10,022 nucleotides of DNA, from the NCBI GenBank assembly GCA_904393855.1, contig CAJFNE010000054.1, positions 1 to 10,022 on the forward strand, read 5' to 3'. A program made the translations under genes and the position numbers. The notes under the pieces are model-generated. The model saw nothing but the letters and a program-made list of their open reading frames with translations. It had not been told where the DNA came from and made no database searches. This stretch comes from an uncultured Oscillibacter sp. (lineage in GTDB: Bacteria > Bacillota > Clostridia > Oscillospirales > Oscillospiraceae). Positions within the stretch are counted from its first letter, which is position 1, and every line of letters starts with the position of its first letter. Shown here piece after piece: positions 1 through 6,764 of the stretch.

Positions 1-537
1 GCCCGGGAGCGGCGGGGGATCGGGGACGGGCTGCTGCCCCAGCTGTTCCGGGACGGGGAATTGGCCAACACCCTGCTGCTCTCCCCGCCGGGCGGAGGCA
101 AGACCACGCTCCTGCGGGACCTGGTGCGGGGCCTCTCGGAGGGGATCGCGCCCTACGGCCCCCGGCGGGTGGCCCTGATCGACGAGCGGGGCGAGGTGGC
201 GGTCTCCTACCTGGGCCAGCCCCAGATGGACGTGGGCCCCCACACCGATGTGCTGGACGCCTGCCCCAAGGCCCTGGGCATCCCCATGGTCCTGCGGGCC
301 ATGAATCCCCAGGTCATCGCCGTGGACGAGATCACGGTGCGGGAGGACCTGCGGGCGGTCTCCCTGGCGGTGGGCTGCGGAGTTCGGCTGCTGGCCACCA
401 TCCACGCCGGCAGCGTGGAGGAGCTGCTGGAGCGTCCCCTCTACCGCCAGCTCTTGGAGGACAAGGTGTTCCGCCTGGCGGTACGTATCTCTCGAGATGG
501 CGGAGAGCGGTCCTACGCCGTGGAGGAGCTGCCATGA
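1..537 (+). CDS. spoIIIAA: Stage III sporulation protein AA, secretion-type ATPase (5' truncated)
   Basis: This is the C-terminal 178 residues of the cytoplasmic ATPase thought to power assembly or transport of the SpoIIIA-SpoIIQ channel in the mother cell. The frame is open from base 1, so the true start lies upstream; full-length homologues are about 300 residues. A Walker A motif (SPPGGGKTT, residues 28-36 of the visible part), the family-typical IDERGEVA segment (about 60-67), a Walker B strand ending in DE (VIAVDE, 105-110) and a TIHAG segment (134-138 region) are all visible. These resemble type II/IV secretion ATPases. The gene overlaps spoIIIAB by ATGA at 534-537, indicating translational coupling. 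In Bacillus the operon is under sigma-E control; its promoter is not in this window. Identification is secure from the motifs plus the full spoIIIA order that follows. Confidence 0.95.
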   Translation, partial: ARERRGIGDGLLPQLFRDGELANTLLLSPPGGGKTTLLRDLVRGLSEGIAPYGPRRVALIDERGEVAVSYLGQPQMDVGPHTDVLDACPKALGIPMVLRAMNPQVIAVDEITVREDLRAVSLAVGCGVRLLATIHAGSVEELLERPLYRQLLEDKVFRLAVRISRDGGERSYAVEELP

Positions 538-1025
538 GGGGGATGGTGGGGAGCCTTTGCATCCTGTGCGCCGGGCTGCTGGCCTGGCAGTGCCAGCACA
601 CGGTGCGCCAGCGACGGCGGGATACCCTGGCGGACCTGCTGGCCGCGCTGGAACGGATGTCTGAGGAGATTCGACAGGCGCGGACACCCCTGCCCCGGCT
701 GCTGGAACAGATGGCCGGGGCATGCCGCCCCGACGCGGCGGCGCTGTTTCGGGAGGCGGCCAAGGCGGCCCGCCGGGGAGATTCCCTGGAGTCGACCTGG
801 AGGCGGCGGGCAGCATCGCTGCCGCTGGACCCCGGGGACCGGGAGGCGCTGGGGGAACTGCGGCTGTGGGGCGACGAGGAGAGCGTCCGCAAGGGGATCG
901 CCCTGGTGAGCCATCGGCTGACTAGAAGCCTGGAGGAGCTGGAAGCCCGGCGGCCGGAGGAGGAGAAACGGTCCGCGGCGCTGTGCTTCTCCGCCGCGGC
1001 ACTGCTGGTGATTCTGCTGATATGA
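534..1025 (+). CDS. spoIIIAB: Stage III sporulation protein AB
   Basis: A 163-residue protein with a hydrophobic segment at each end (about residues 4-19 and 147-163) and a charged helical middle, the layout of SpoIIIAB, which resembles GspF-type secretion platform proteins. Its role is inferred from the family: inner membrane partner of the SpoIIIAA ATPase within the mother cell to forespore channel. The start ATG at 534 overlaps the spoIIIAA stop and has a GGAGGAG ribosome site at 522-528. The C-terminus ends in a very hydrophobic tail. Length is close to that of family members (about 170 residues). Confidence 0.93.
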   Translation: MRGMVGSLCILCAGLLAWQCQHTVRQRRRDTLADLLAALERMSEEIRQARTPLPRLLEQMAGACRPDAAALFREAAKAARRGDSLESTWRRRAASLPLDPGDREALGELRLWGDEESVRKGIALVSHRLTRSLEELEARRPEEEKRSAALCFSAAALLVILLI

Positions 1026-1035
1026 GGGACAAGGC

Positions 1036-1230
1036 ATGGATGTGGATCTGATTTTCAAGATCGCCGCCATCGGGATTCTGGTGGCGGTGCTGAACCAGCT
1101 GCTGGTGCGCTCCGGCCGGGAGGAGCAGGCCATGATGACCACGCTGGCGGGGCTGGTGGTGGTGCTGATGATCCTGGTGCAGGAGATCAGCGATCTCTTC
1201 AACCTCATCAAGACCCTGTTTGACTTCTGA
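1036..1230 (+). CDS. spoIIIAC: Stage III sporulation protein AC
   Basis: A 64-residue membrane protein with two hydrophobic helices (about 5-23 and 34-52) separated by a short polar segment containing RSGREEQA. This matches SpoIIIAC in length and pattern, including the typical VDLIFKIAAIGI N-terminus. It is a small integral membrane component of the SpoIIIA channel apparatus. A GAGGG site at 1024-1028 sits 7 nt before the ATG and overlaps the spoIIIAB stop codon. The stop is only 2 nt before spoIIIAD. Confidence 0.94.
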   Translation: MDVDLIFKIAAIGILVAVLNQLLVRSGREEQAMMTTLAGLVVVLMILVQEISDLFNLIKTLFDF

Positions 1231-1232
1231 CC

Positions 1233-1622
1233 ATGGAGCAGGTGTTCCAGGTGACGGGCCTGTGCCTGGTGGGGGCGCTGCTGGCGGTGGTGGTGCGGCG
1301 GGGCAGCCCGGAGATGGCCCTGCTGCTGACACTGGGAGCCGCAGTGGCTGTATTGCTGTTTCTGGCGGGCCCCATCGGGGAGCTCTTGGGGTTTCTCTCG
1401 GAACTGGGGGAGCGCAGCGGCGTCTCCCAGGAGCTGTTCGTTCCTCTCTACAAGACGGTGGCCATCGCCCTGGTGGTGAAGGTGGGGGGAGACCTGTGCC
1501 GGGACGCCGGGGAATCCGCCCCAGCGGCGGTGGTGGAAACTGCGGGGGCGGTCTGCGCGCTGCTGACGGCCCTGCCGCTGCTGCGGGCGGTGCTGTCGCT
1601 GCTATGGGAGTTCATCGCATGA
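1233..1622 (+). CDS. spoIIIAD: Stage III sporulation protein AD
   Basis: A 129-residue integral membrane protein with about four hydrophobic stretches (roughly 4-22, 28-47, 70-84 and 100-127). It belongs to the SpoIIIAC/AD family and carries the conserved YKTVAIALVVKVGGDLCRDAG region near its middle. It is a membrane component of the SpoIIIA complex. No good ribosome site precedes the ATG, which lies 2 nt after the spoIIIAC stop, so coupling to spoIIIAC translation is likely. It overlaps spoIIIAE by ATGA at 1619-1622. Confidence 0.94.
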   Translation: MEQVFQVTGLCLVGALLAVVVRRGSPEMALLLTLGAAVAVLLFLAGPIGELLGFLSELGERSGVSQELFVPLYKTVAIALVVKVGGDLCRDAGESAPAAVVETAGAVCALLTALPLLRAVLSLLWEFIA

Positions 1623-2704
1623 GAAAATTTTTCATTCTATTGCTGTTGCTGCCCTTGCTGGTGACCGGCGCCCAGGCGGCGGAGCTGCCGGGTGATCTGA
1701 TTGACGCGGCGCCGGAGGGGGCTGAGGAATTGCTGCGGGATGCCGGGGACTGGGATCTCTCCGGCGCAGGCGGATTTACGGAGGGGATCAGCCGCCTGCT
1801 GGAACAGGTGGGCGGCCAGATTGGGGACGTGGTCCGCCAGCGGCTCCGGGGCGCGGCGTCGGTACTGCTGGTGGTGGTGCTCTGCGGCGTGGTGGAGAAT
1901 TTCCTCCAGGGCAGCGGCGGCAGGATGACGCCTTTTCTGCCCATGGCGGGGGCGTTGTCCGTGACGATGCTGACGGCAGGGAGCCTAGACTCCCTCATCG
2001 GCCTGGGGGCGGAGACGATCCAGGACCTCAGCGTCTTTTCCAAGGCGCTGCTGCCCACTCTGGCGGCGGCCACGGCGGCCTCCGGGGCCGTCACCACCGC
2101 CACCTTCCAGCAGGTGAGCACCGTGTTCTTCGCGGACCTCCTGCTGAACCTGATCGATGGGCTGCTGATGCCTCTGGTGTATCTCTATATCGGGGTGATG
2201 ACCGCCGCCAGCTGCCTGCCGGAAAATCGGCTGGGGGCCATCGCCGACGGGCTGAAAAAGGTCCTCACCTGGATGCTCACCACGTCCCTGTTGGTCTTTA
2301 CGGTGTACCTCTCGGTGGTTCGGGTAATCGCCGGCGCGGCGGATGGCGCCGCGGTGAAGATCGCCAAGGCCGCCATCTCCGGCGTGGTGCCGGTGGTGGG
2401 CGGCATCATCTCCGAGGCGTCGGAGACCGTCCTGGTGGGGGCGGGACTGCTGCGCAACACCATCGGCGTCTTTGGGATGCTGGCAATTCTCGCGGCCTGC
2501 GCCTACCCCTTTTTGCAGCTGGGAGTCCAGTACCTCCTCTACAAGCTGACGGCCTTCCTGGCCGGGGCTTTCGGCGCGCCCCAGCTGTGCAAGCTCATCG
2601 ACGGCCTGGGCGGCGCCTTTGGACTGGTGTTGGGTATGACCGGCAGCTGCGCCCTGTTGCTGCTGATCTCCGTGCTCTCCGCTGTTGCGGCGGTGACACC
2701 ATGA
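1619..2704 (+). CDS. spoIIIAE: Stage III sporulation protein AE
   Basis: A 361-residue polytopic membrane protein, the largest integral component of the SpoIIIA channel apparatus. The chosen start, ATG 1619, overlaps the spoIIIAD stop, has GGGAG at 1606-1610 and gives a clear signal peptide (residues 1-20, a leucine-rich core ending in AQA). An upstream in-frame extension to 1220 exists but only reads spoIIIAD in the wrong frame. After a mostly polar segment (21-75), six or more hydrophobic segments run to the C-terminus, with the family-typical SGVVPVVGGIISEASETVL region around residues 255-275. Length matches SpoIIIAE (about 360-400 residues). It overlaps spoIIIAF by ATGA. Confidence 0.95.
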   Translation: MRKFFILLLLLPLLVTGAQAAELPGDLIDAAPEGAEELLRDAGDWDLSGAGGFTEGISRLLEQVGGQIGDVVRQRLRGAASVLLVVVLCGVVENFLQGSGGRMTPFLPMAGALSVTMLTAGSLDSLIGLGAETIQDLSVFSKALLPTLAAATAASGAVTTATFQQVSTVFFADLLLNLIDGLLMPLVYLYIGVMTAASCLPENRLGAIADGLKKVLTWMLTTSLLVFTVYLSVVRVIAGAADGAAVKIAKAAISGVVPVVGGIISEASETVLVGAGLLRNTIGVFGMLAILAACAYPFLQLGVQYLLYKLTAFLAGAFGAPQLCKLIDGLGGAFGLVLGMTGSCALLLLISVLSAVAAVTP

Positions 2705-3180
2705 TCGGGGCGGTACGGGAGTGGCTCTCCGCCGTGGTGGCGGTGGCCATGCTGCTGACAGTGGCCCAGGCGCTGACACCGGAGGGGACCATCCGGAAGA
2801 TCGCCTCCTTCACCGGCGGGCTGATCCTCCTGGTGACGCTGCTCCAACCGGTGCTGGGAGCGGACCTGAGCCGCCTGGACCTGAATCTGGACACCTATGG
2901 GCAGGCCATCCAGAAGCGGCAGGCGGAGCTGGAGGAGGCGGGGAGCGTGGAACTGACAGAACGCATAGAGACGCAGACCGCCGCATATATATCGGACAAA
3001 GCGGACGCGCTGGGGCTGACCGTAACGGTCCGGGTGGAAACCCAGCCGGGGGCGAGCGGCGTGCCGGTACCCTGGTCCGCGGAGGTGACGGGCCCCAGGT
3101 CCGAGGCCCTGGCGGCGTACATAGAGGAGGAGCTGGGAATTCCGCGTGGGAGGCAAATCTGGCATGAAGTGGAAACTTGA
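2701..3180 (+). CDS. spoIIIAF: Stage III sporulation protein AF
   Basis: A 159-residue protein with two N-terminal membrane helices (about 7-25 and 33-54) followed by a soluble domain of about 100 residues. This is the SpoIIIAF layout, whose C-terminal domain has a ring-building fold related to those in secretion systems. The start at 2701 overlaps the spoIIIAE stop by ATGA; no strong ribosome site is visible, so coupling is likely. An upstream in-frame extension lies within spoIIIAE and is not supported. The 3' end overlaps the start of spoIIIAG by 17 nt. It is somewhat shorter than Bacillus SpoIIIAF (about 200 residues), as is common in Clostridia. Confidence 0.92.
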   Translation: MIGAVREWLSAVVAVAMLLTVAQALTPEGTIRKIASFTGGLILLVTLLQPVLGADLSRLDLNLDTYGQAIQKRQAELEEAGSVELTERIETQTAAYISDKADALGLTVTVRVETQPGASGVPVPWSAEVTGPRSEALAAYIEEELGIPRGRQIWHEVET

Positions 3181-3673
3181 AGGAGTGCAAAAGCTATGGG
3201 ACAGGTACAAATTCGCGGCCTTGGTGGCTCTGATCGGCGCCGTGCTGCTGCTATGGCCGAGTGGAACGGCCCGGACCGATGGGACCTCCCGGGCGGAGAC
3301 AGCGGAGAGCGGGAACATCCAGGCGGAGCTGGAGGAGATCCTCGGCACGATCCAGGGGGTGGGCCAGGTGCGGGTGATGCTGACGGTGGACAGCGACGGC
3401 GAGCGGCAGCTGGCCCAGGACACCGAGCTGACCTACAGCGGCGCCACGGAGGCCCCGGAGGACTACTCCAGGCGCTCCGAGACGGTTTTGGTGGACGCCG
3501 GGTCCAACGACGAGGTGGTGGTGACCCGGCAGGTGTACCCCACCTATCGGGGGGCGCTGGTGGTGTGTCAGGGCGGAGATCAGGCGGCGGTGAAGCTGGC
3601 GGTGACGGAGGCGGTGGCGGCGCTGACAGGGCTCACCGCGGACCGCATCACCGTGGCAAAATGGCAGTCATAA
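3164..3673 (+). CDS. spoIIIAG: Stage III sporulation protein AG
   Basis: A 169-residue protein with one N-terminal membrane helix (about 16-33) and an extracytoplasmic domain. SpoIIIAG forms a large multimeric ring in the intermembrane space in Bacillus. The hallmark segment LEEILGTIQGVGQVRVMLTV (about 56-75) is present, with YPTYRGALVVCQGG nearer the C-terminus. Start ATG 3164 is preferred: GGGAGG at 3148-3153 lies 10 nt upstream and the protein then begins with a short basic leader. A GTG at 3146 would add six residues but removes that ribosome site. The gene overlaps spoIIIAF by 17 nt. Confidence 0.94.
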   Translation: MKWKLEGVQKLWDRYKFAALVALIGAVLLLWPSGTARTDGTSRAETAESGNIQAELEEILGTIQGVGQVRVMLTVDSDGERQLAQDTELTYSGATEAPEDYSRRSETVLVDAGSNDEVVVTRQVYPTYRGALVVCQGGDQAAVKLAVTEAVAALTGLTADRITVAKWQS

Positions 3674-3693
3674 TCTGGAGGAGGAGTGGACCC

Positions 3694-4266
3694 ATGAGTG
3701 CGAAATGGAAGCGAAATACCGTGGTGGCAACGATGGCGGTGCTGGTATGCGCGGCGGTGGCGCTGAACTGGCGCTACTCCGGAGAAGCGGTGCAGAGCAC
3801 CCAGGAGACCCAGGACACCGACACCAAGATTCTGGGGGAGGCGGCCCTGGTGTCCGGGCAGGAGGACGACACGGCCTCCGGCGCGGCGGATGAGTCGGAG
3901 GTCTACACCGGCTCGGACTACTTCGCCTCCGCCCGGCTGACCCGGCAGCAGGCGCGGGACAACGCCATCTCCCTGCTGCAGGAGGCGGCGGAGCAGGAGG
4001 GGGCGGACGCCGCTACCGCCAATGAGGCCAGCGAGGGCATCCAGGCCCTGGCGTCCTATACCCTGAAAGAGGCCCAGATCGAAAACCTGGTGACAGCCAA
4101 GGGCTACGCGGACTGTGTGGCTTTCATGGGGGAGGACAGCGTCAGCGTGGTGGTCTCCACCGACACCGGGGAGCTGACGGCGGAGGACGTGGCCAAGATC
4201 ACGGATATCGCCCTGGCGGAGACGGGCCTGCCCGCCAGCGGCATCAAAATCATGGCGGCAAATTAG
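3694..4266 (+). CDS. spoIIIAH: Stage III sporulation protein AH
   Basis: A 190-residue single-pass membrane protein whose extracellular domain in Bacillus binds forespore SpoIIQ to form the channel that also holds the engulfed forespore. A membrane helix (about 9-25) is followed by an acidic, low-complexity linker (about 31-70). Then comes the typical DYFASARLTRQQARDNA helix (about 75-91) and the C-terminal EscJ/PrgK-like ring-building domain ending in GIKIMAAN. Start ATG 3694 follows a strong GGAGGAGGAG at 3677-3686. An in-frame ATG at 3661 lies inside spoIIIAG and is rejected. This is the last gene of the spoIIIA operon; no terminator hairpin is visible before the next promoter. Confidence 0.94.
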   Translation: MSAKWKRNTVVATMAVLVCAAVALNWRYSGEAVQSTQETQDTDTKILGEAALVSGQEDDTASGAADESEVYTGSDYFASARLTRQQARDNAISLLQEAAEQEGADAATANEASEGIQALASYTLKEAQIENLVTAKGYADCVAFMGEDSVSVVVSTDTGELTAEDVAKITDIALAETGLPASGIKIMAAN

Positions 4267-4269
4267 CTG

Positions 4270-4298
4270 TTGTATTTTCTGGGAGTTCATGGTACAAT
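4270..4298 (+). promoter_or_regulatory. Sigma-A-type promoter for yqhY-nusB
   Basis: A -35-like TTGTAT (4270-4275) and a -10-like TACAAT (4293-4298) are separated by exactly 17 nt. They lie in the only AT-rich gap between the spoIIIA operon and the Asp23-family gene. Transcription would begin near 4305, leaving a leader of about 48 nt. This would let the housekeeping genes be expressed independently of sporulation. The call is by eye from consensus match. Confidence 0.7.
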
Positions 4299-4352
4299 AA
4301 CAATCCAAGCACTGTGCCTTTACCAAGGATAGACGAATAAGGAGAAGAGATC

Positions 4353-4730
4353 ATGGCCGACAGCAAGGAATATATGACTTTACCGGAGGAAAACGGAAGC
4401 ATCAACATCTCGGAGGAGGTCATCGCCGCCATTGCCGTGGGCGCCGCCCGGGAGGTGGAGGGCGTCACCGGCATGATGACGAATCTGGGCGGAACCGTGA
4501 GCGATCTGATGACCAGCAAGAAAAACGCCCAGAAGAGCGTACGGGGCGTGAAGATCGATATGACCGGCACGGCCCTGACACTGGACCTGTACCTGACGGT
4601 TCGCTACGGTACCGCCATCCACGAGGTGGCGGAGAATGTGCAGAAGGCGGTCAGCTCCGCGGTGGAGGCCATGACCGGCTGCCCGGTGGGCGCCGTCAAT
4701 ATCCATGTGGGCGGCGTGACCCTGGACTAA
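4353..4730 (+). CDS. yqhY: Asp23/Gls24 family envelope stress response protein (YqhY-like)
   Basis: A 125-residue Asp23/Gls24-domain protein. Visible family features are the strand-helix start GSINISEEVIAAIAVGAARE (about 15-34), the EVEGVTGM turn, and a C-terminal strand block ending GAVNIHVGGVTLD. The precise function of YqhY is not settled; in Bacillus it is linked to acetyl-CoA carboxylase regulation and sits next to nusB, as here. AAGGAG at 4339-4344 precedes the ATG by 8 nt. accB and accC, which often precede yqhY, are absent, and the gene directly follows spoIIIAH with its own promoter. There is no membrane segment, so it is probably cytoplasmic. Confidence 0.88.
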   Translation: MADSKEYMTLPEENGSINISEEVIAAIAVGAAREVEGVTGMMTNLGGTVSDLMTSKKNAQKSVRGVKIDMTGTALTLDLYLTVRYGTAIHEVAENVQKAVSSAVEAMTGCPVGAVNIHVGGVTLD

Positions 4731-4752
4731 AGAGAGAAGGACGTAACGGCTT

Positions 4753-5202
4753 ATGCTGCGGAACACTGCCCGGGAGATCGCAATCCACCTCTCCTACGAA
4801 CTGAGCTTTAACGACACCCCTGTTGACGAGCTGCTGGATCAGCGGCTGACAGCGGAGTCCTTTGCCGCCCTGGCGGAGGAGGACCCCATCTACGCGGAGG
4901 CCCCCAACGCCAAGCAGGCGGACTATATCCGCCGCCTGGTCAAGGGCGTGGATGAGCACGCTGCGGAGCTGGACGGCTATATTGCCAAGTACGCCAAGGG
5001 CTGGAACTTTGCCCGGATTCCCCTGGTAGCCTCCGCTGTCATGCGGGTGGCCATGTACGAGGTGCTGTATATGCCAGACATCCCCAACGGCGCCGCCATC
5101 AACGAGGCGGTGGAGATTGCCAAGAAGTACGAAACGCCGGAGACCGTGAAATTCATCAACGGCATTCTGGGCAGCTTCGCGCGGCAGGAGCTGGCGGAAT
5201 AA
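4753..5202 (+). CDS. nusB: Transcription antitermination factor NusB
   Basis: A 149-residue all-helical RNA-binding protein. NusB, with NusE (ribosomal protein S10), binds boxA RNA and supports antitermination of rRNA transcription. Typical features are an N-terminal RNTAREIAIHLSYEL helix (residues 3-17), the segment WNFARIPLVASAVMRVAMYE (about 84-103) and the C-terminal IPNGAAINEAVEIAKKY and KFINGILGS blocks. There is an insertion-like segment around residues 35-60, and total length is slightly above the usual 130-145. AAGGA at 4737-4741 lies 11 nt upstream of the ATG. It is co-directional with yqhY 22 nt upstream and ends just before a strong terminator. Confidence 0.95.
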   Translation: MLRNTAREIAIHLSYELSFNDTPVDELLDQRLTAESFAALAEEDPIYAEAPNAKQADYIRRLVKGVDEHAAELDGYIAKYAKGWNFARIPLVASAVMRVAMYEVLYMPDIPNGAAINEAVEIAKKYETPETVKFINGILGSFARQELAE

Positions 5203-5204
5203 CG

Positions 5205-5259
5205 AAAAAGAGCAGAGCGGGGCGGGGCGGTCAGCCCCGCTTCTCCGGCTCTGCTTTTT
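5205..5259 (+). terminator. Intrinsic terminator after nusB (possibly bidirectional)
   Basis: The outer arms GCAGAGC (5212-5218) and GCTCTGC (5248-5254) pair perfectly and are followed by five T (5255-5259). Inner GC-rich arms (a GCGGGGC unit and GCCCCGC at 5234-5240) extend the stem. A run of five A (5205-5209) precedes the hairpin, so it could also act on the opposite strand, although no gene converges here. It begins 2 nt after the nusB stop and separates yqhY-nusB from xseA. Confidence 0.85.
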
Positions 5260-5280
5260 GCTGCGCTGTGAGCGGGGCGA

Positions 5281-5299
5281 CAAGCCTTGCCCAGGCTTG
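5281..5299 (+). promoter_or_regulatory. Short hairpin next to the xseA ribosome site
   Basis: CAAGCCT (5281-5287) and AGGCTTG (5293-5299) form a perfect 7 bp stem with a TGCCC loop. The AAGGAG ribosome site of xseA begins 3 nt later at 5302. It has no T run, so it is not a terminator. It could affect translation initiation or mRNA stability, which is inference only. I see no convincing promoter in the 52 nt between the nusB terminator and xseA. Confidence 0.4.
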
Positions 5300-5311
5300 A
5301 TAAGGAGTCAC

Positions 5312-6526
5312 ATGGAACGTCATATTTTTACCGTCACCGAGGTGAACCACCTGGTGAAGCTGCTGCTGGACAACGAGTCCATGCTGCAGGGCATCTGCGT
5401 GCGGGGCGAGCTGTCCAACTACAAGATCTATCCCTCCGGCCACCACTACTTCTCCCTGAAGGACCCGGAGGGGGCGCTGCGGTGCGTCATGTTCCGCGGC
5501 GCGGCGGGGAAGCTCCGGTTCCGGCCGGAGAACGGCATGAAGGTCCTGGTGACTGGCCGGGTCACCGTCTTCCCCCGGGACGGGGCCTATCAGCTCTACT
5601 GCGACAGCCTGACCCCGGAGGGGGTGGGGGACCTGGCGGTGGCCTTTGAGCAGCTGAAAGCCAAGCTCCAGGCGGAGGGAGTCTTTGACCCCGCCCACAA
5701 GAAGCCCCTGCCGCCCTACCCGGAGAAAATCGCCATCGTCACCTCCGCCGCCGGGGCAGCCATCCACGATATGCTGCGTATTCTGCGGCGGCGCTACCCC
5801 CTGGCCAAGGTGATCCTGCTGCCGGTGCGGGTCCAGGGGGCGGAGGCCCCGGCGGAGATCGCGGGGGCCCTCCGGTACGCGGACCGCTGGAAGATCGGCG
5901 ACGTGATCATCACCGGCCGGGGCGGCGGGTCCATGGAGGACCTGTGGGCCTTCAACGACGAGCGGGTGGCCCGGGCCATCTACAGCTGCGAGACCCCGGT
6001 GATCTCCGCCGTGGGACATGAGCCGGATGTGACCATCGCGGACTTTGTGGCGGACGTTCGGGCGTCCACCCCCTCCAACGCGGCGGAGATCGCCGTGCCG
6101 GACCAGGCGGCGCTGCGCCGGCAGCTACGGGACACCGGGGACCGACTGGCCCAGAGCGAGACCGCCCGGCTAGAGGCCCTGCGGCAGCGGCTGGAGACCC
6201 TGGCCCAAAAGCGGGTGCTGACGGACCGCCTGGCCTACGTGCAGGACAGACGGATGGAACTGGACCATGTCCAGCGGCGGCTGGGGGATGTGTCCTCCGG
6301 CCTGCTGAGCCGGAAGCGGGAGCGGTTTGCCGCCCTGGCGGCGGCCTTGGACGCCATGAGCCCCTTGAAAGTGCTGGGGCGGGGCTATGCCCTGGCCCAG
6401 AGCGAGACGGGCGCTTTGCTGAGAAGTTATCGGAACGTGACAGCCGGGGACCGGGTGTCCGTTACCCTGGAGGAGGGCGGCTTCACCTGCACGGTGGACA
6501 GGCCCTGGAAGGAGCGAGGAAAATGA
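5312..6526 (+). CDS. xseA: Exodeoxyribonuclease VII large subunit
   Basis: A 404-residue catalytic subunit of exonuclease VII, which degrades single-stranded DNA from both ends into oligonucleotides in complex with several XseB subunits. Residues 1-100 form the OB-fold DNA-binding domain (FTVTEVNHLVK, VRGELSNYK). The catalytic domain carries GRGGGSMEDLWAFNDE (about 202-217) and the SAVGHEPDVTIADFVADVRA segment (about 232-251), both family hallmarks. A long coiled-coil-prone region (about 262-350) and a C-terminal small domain (LGRGYALAQ) follow. Start ATG 5312 is chosen because AAGGAG at 5302-5307 precedes it and the protein aligns with the usual N-terminus; an upstream in-frame ATG at 5258 lies in the terminator. 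It overlaps xseB by ATGA. Confidence 0.96.
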   Translation: MERHIFTVTEVNHLVKLLLDNESMLQGICVRGELSNYKIYPSGHHYFSLKDPEGALRCVMFRGAAGKLRFRPENGMKVLVTGRVTVFPRDGAYQLYCDSLTPEGVGDLAVAFEQLKAKLQAEGVFDPAHKKPLPPYPEKIAIVTSAAGAAIHDMLRILRRRYPLAKVILLPVRVQGAEAPAEIAGALRYADRWKIGDVIITGRGGGSMEDLWAFNDERVARAIYSCETPVISAVGHEPDVTIADFVADVRASTPSNAAEIAVPDQAALRRQLRDTGDRLAQSETARLEALRQRLETLAQKRVLTDRLAYVQDRRMELDHVQRRLGDVSSGLLSRKRERFAALAAALDAMSPLKVLGRGYALAQSETGALLRSYRNVTAGDRVSVTLEEGGFTCTVDRPWKERGK

Positions 6527-6762
6527 GCGCGGCGAAGAAACTGACGTTTGAACAACAGCTGGGCCGACTGGAGGAGATCGTGGCCGCCCTGGAGAAAGGG
6601 GACGTGCCCCTGGCGGACTCCCTGGCCCTCTTTGCAGAGGGCAGCAAGCTGATTGAGAGCTGTACCAAGCAGCTGGACCAGGCGGAGCAGCAGGTGGTGA
6701 AGCTGATGAAAGGCTCCGACGGCGCGCCGGTGGAGCAGCCTTTCGCGGAACAGGAGGGATGA
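6523..6762 (+). CDS. xseB: Exodeoxyribonuclease VII small subunit
   Basis: A 79-residue, mainly helical partner of XseA. The family signature FEQQLGRLEEIVAALEKGDV (about 9-28), followed by PLADSLALFAEGSKLI, is complete. The start ATG overlaps the xseA stop, with AAGGAG at 6509-6514. The last 20 residues are a loose, acidic tail. Its stop codon lies 2 nt before the likely ispA start. Confidence 0.95.
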   Translation: MSAAKKLTFEQQLGRLEEIVAALEKGDVPLADSLALFAEGSKLIESCTKQLDQAEQQVVKLMKGSDGAPVEQPFAEQEG

Positions 6763-6764
6763 CC

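Noticed and set aside
1220..1618. N-terminal extension of SpoIIIAE back to 1220
   Set aside because: It reads spoIIIAD out of frame as glycine- and alanine-rich low complexity. The ATG at 1619 gives a clean signal peptide and a ribosome site.
5205..5259. CRISPR or tandem repeats
   Set aside because: The repeated GGGGC units belong to one hairpin; no regularly spaced direct repeats occur anywhere in the window.
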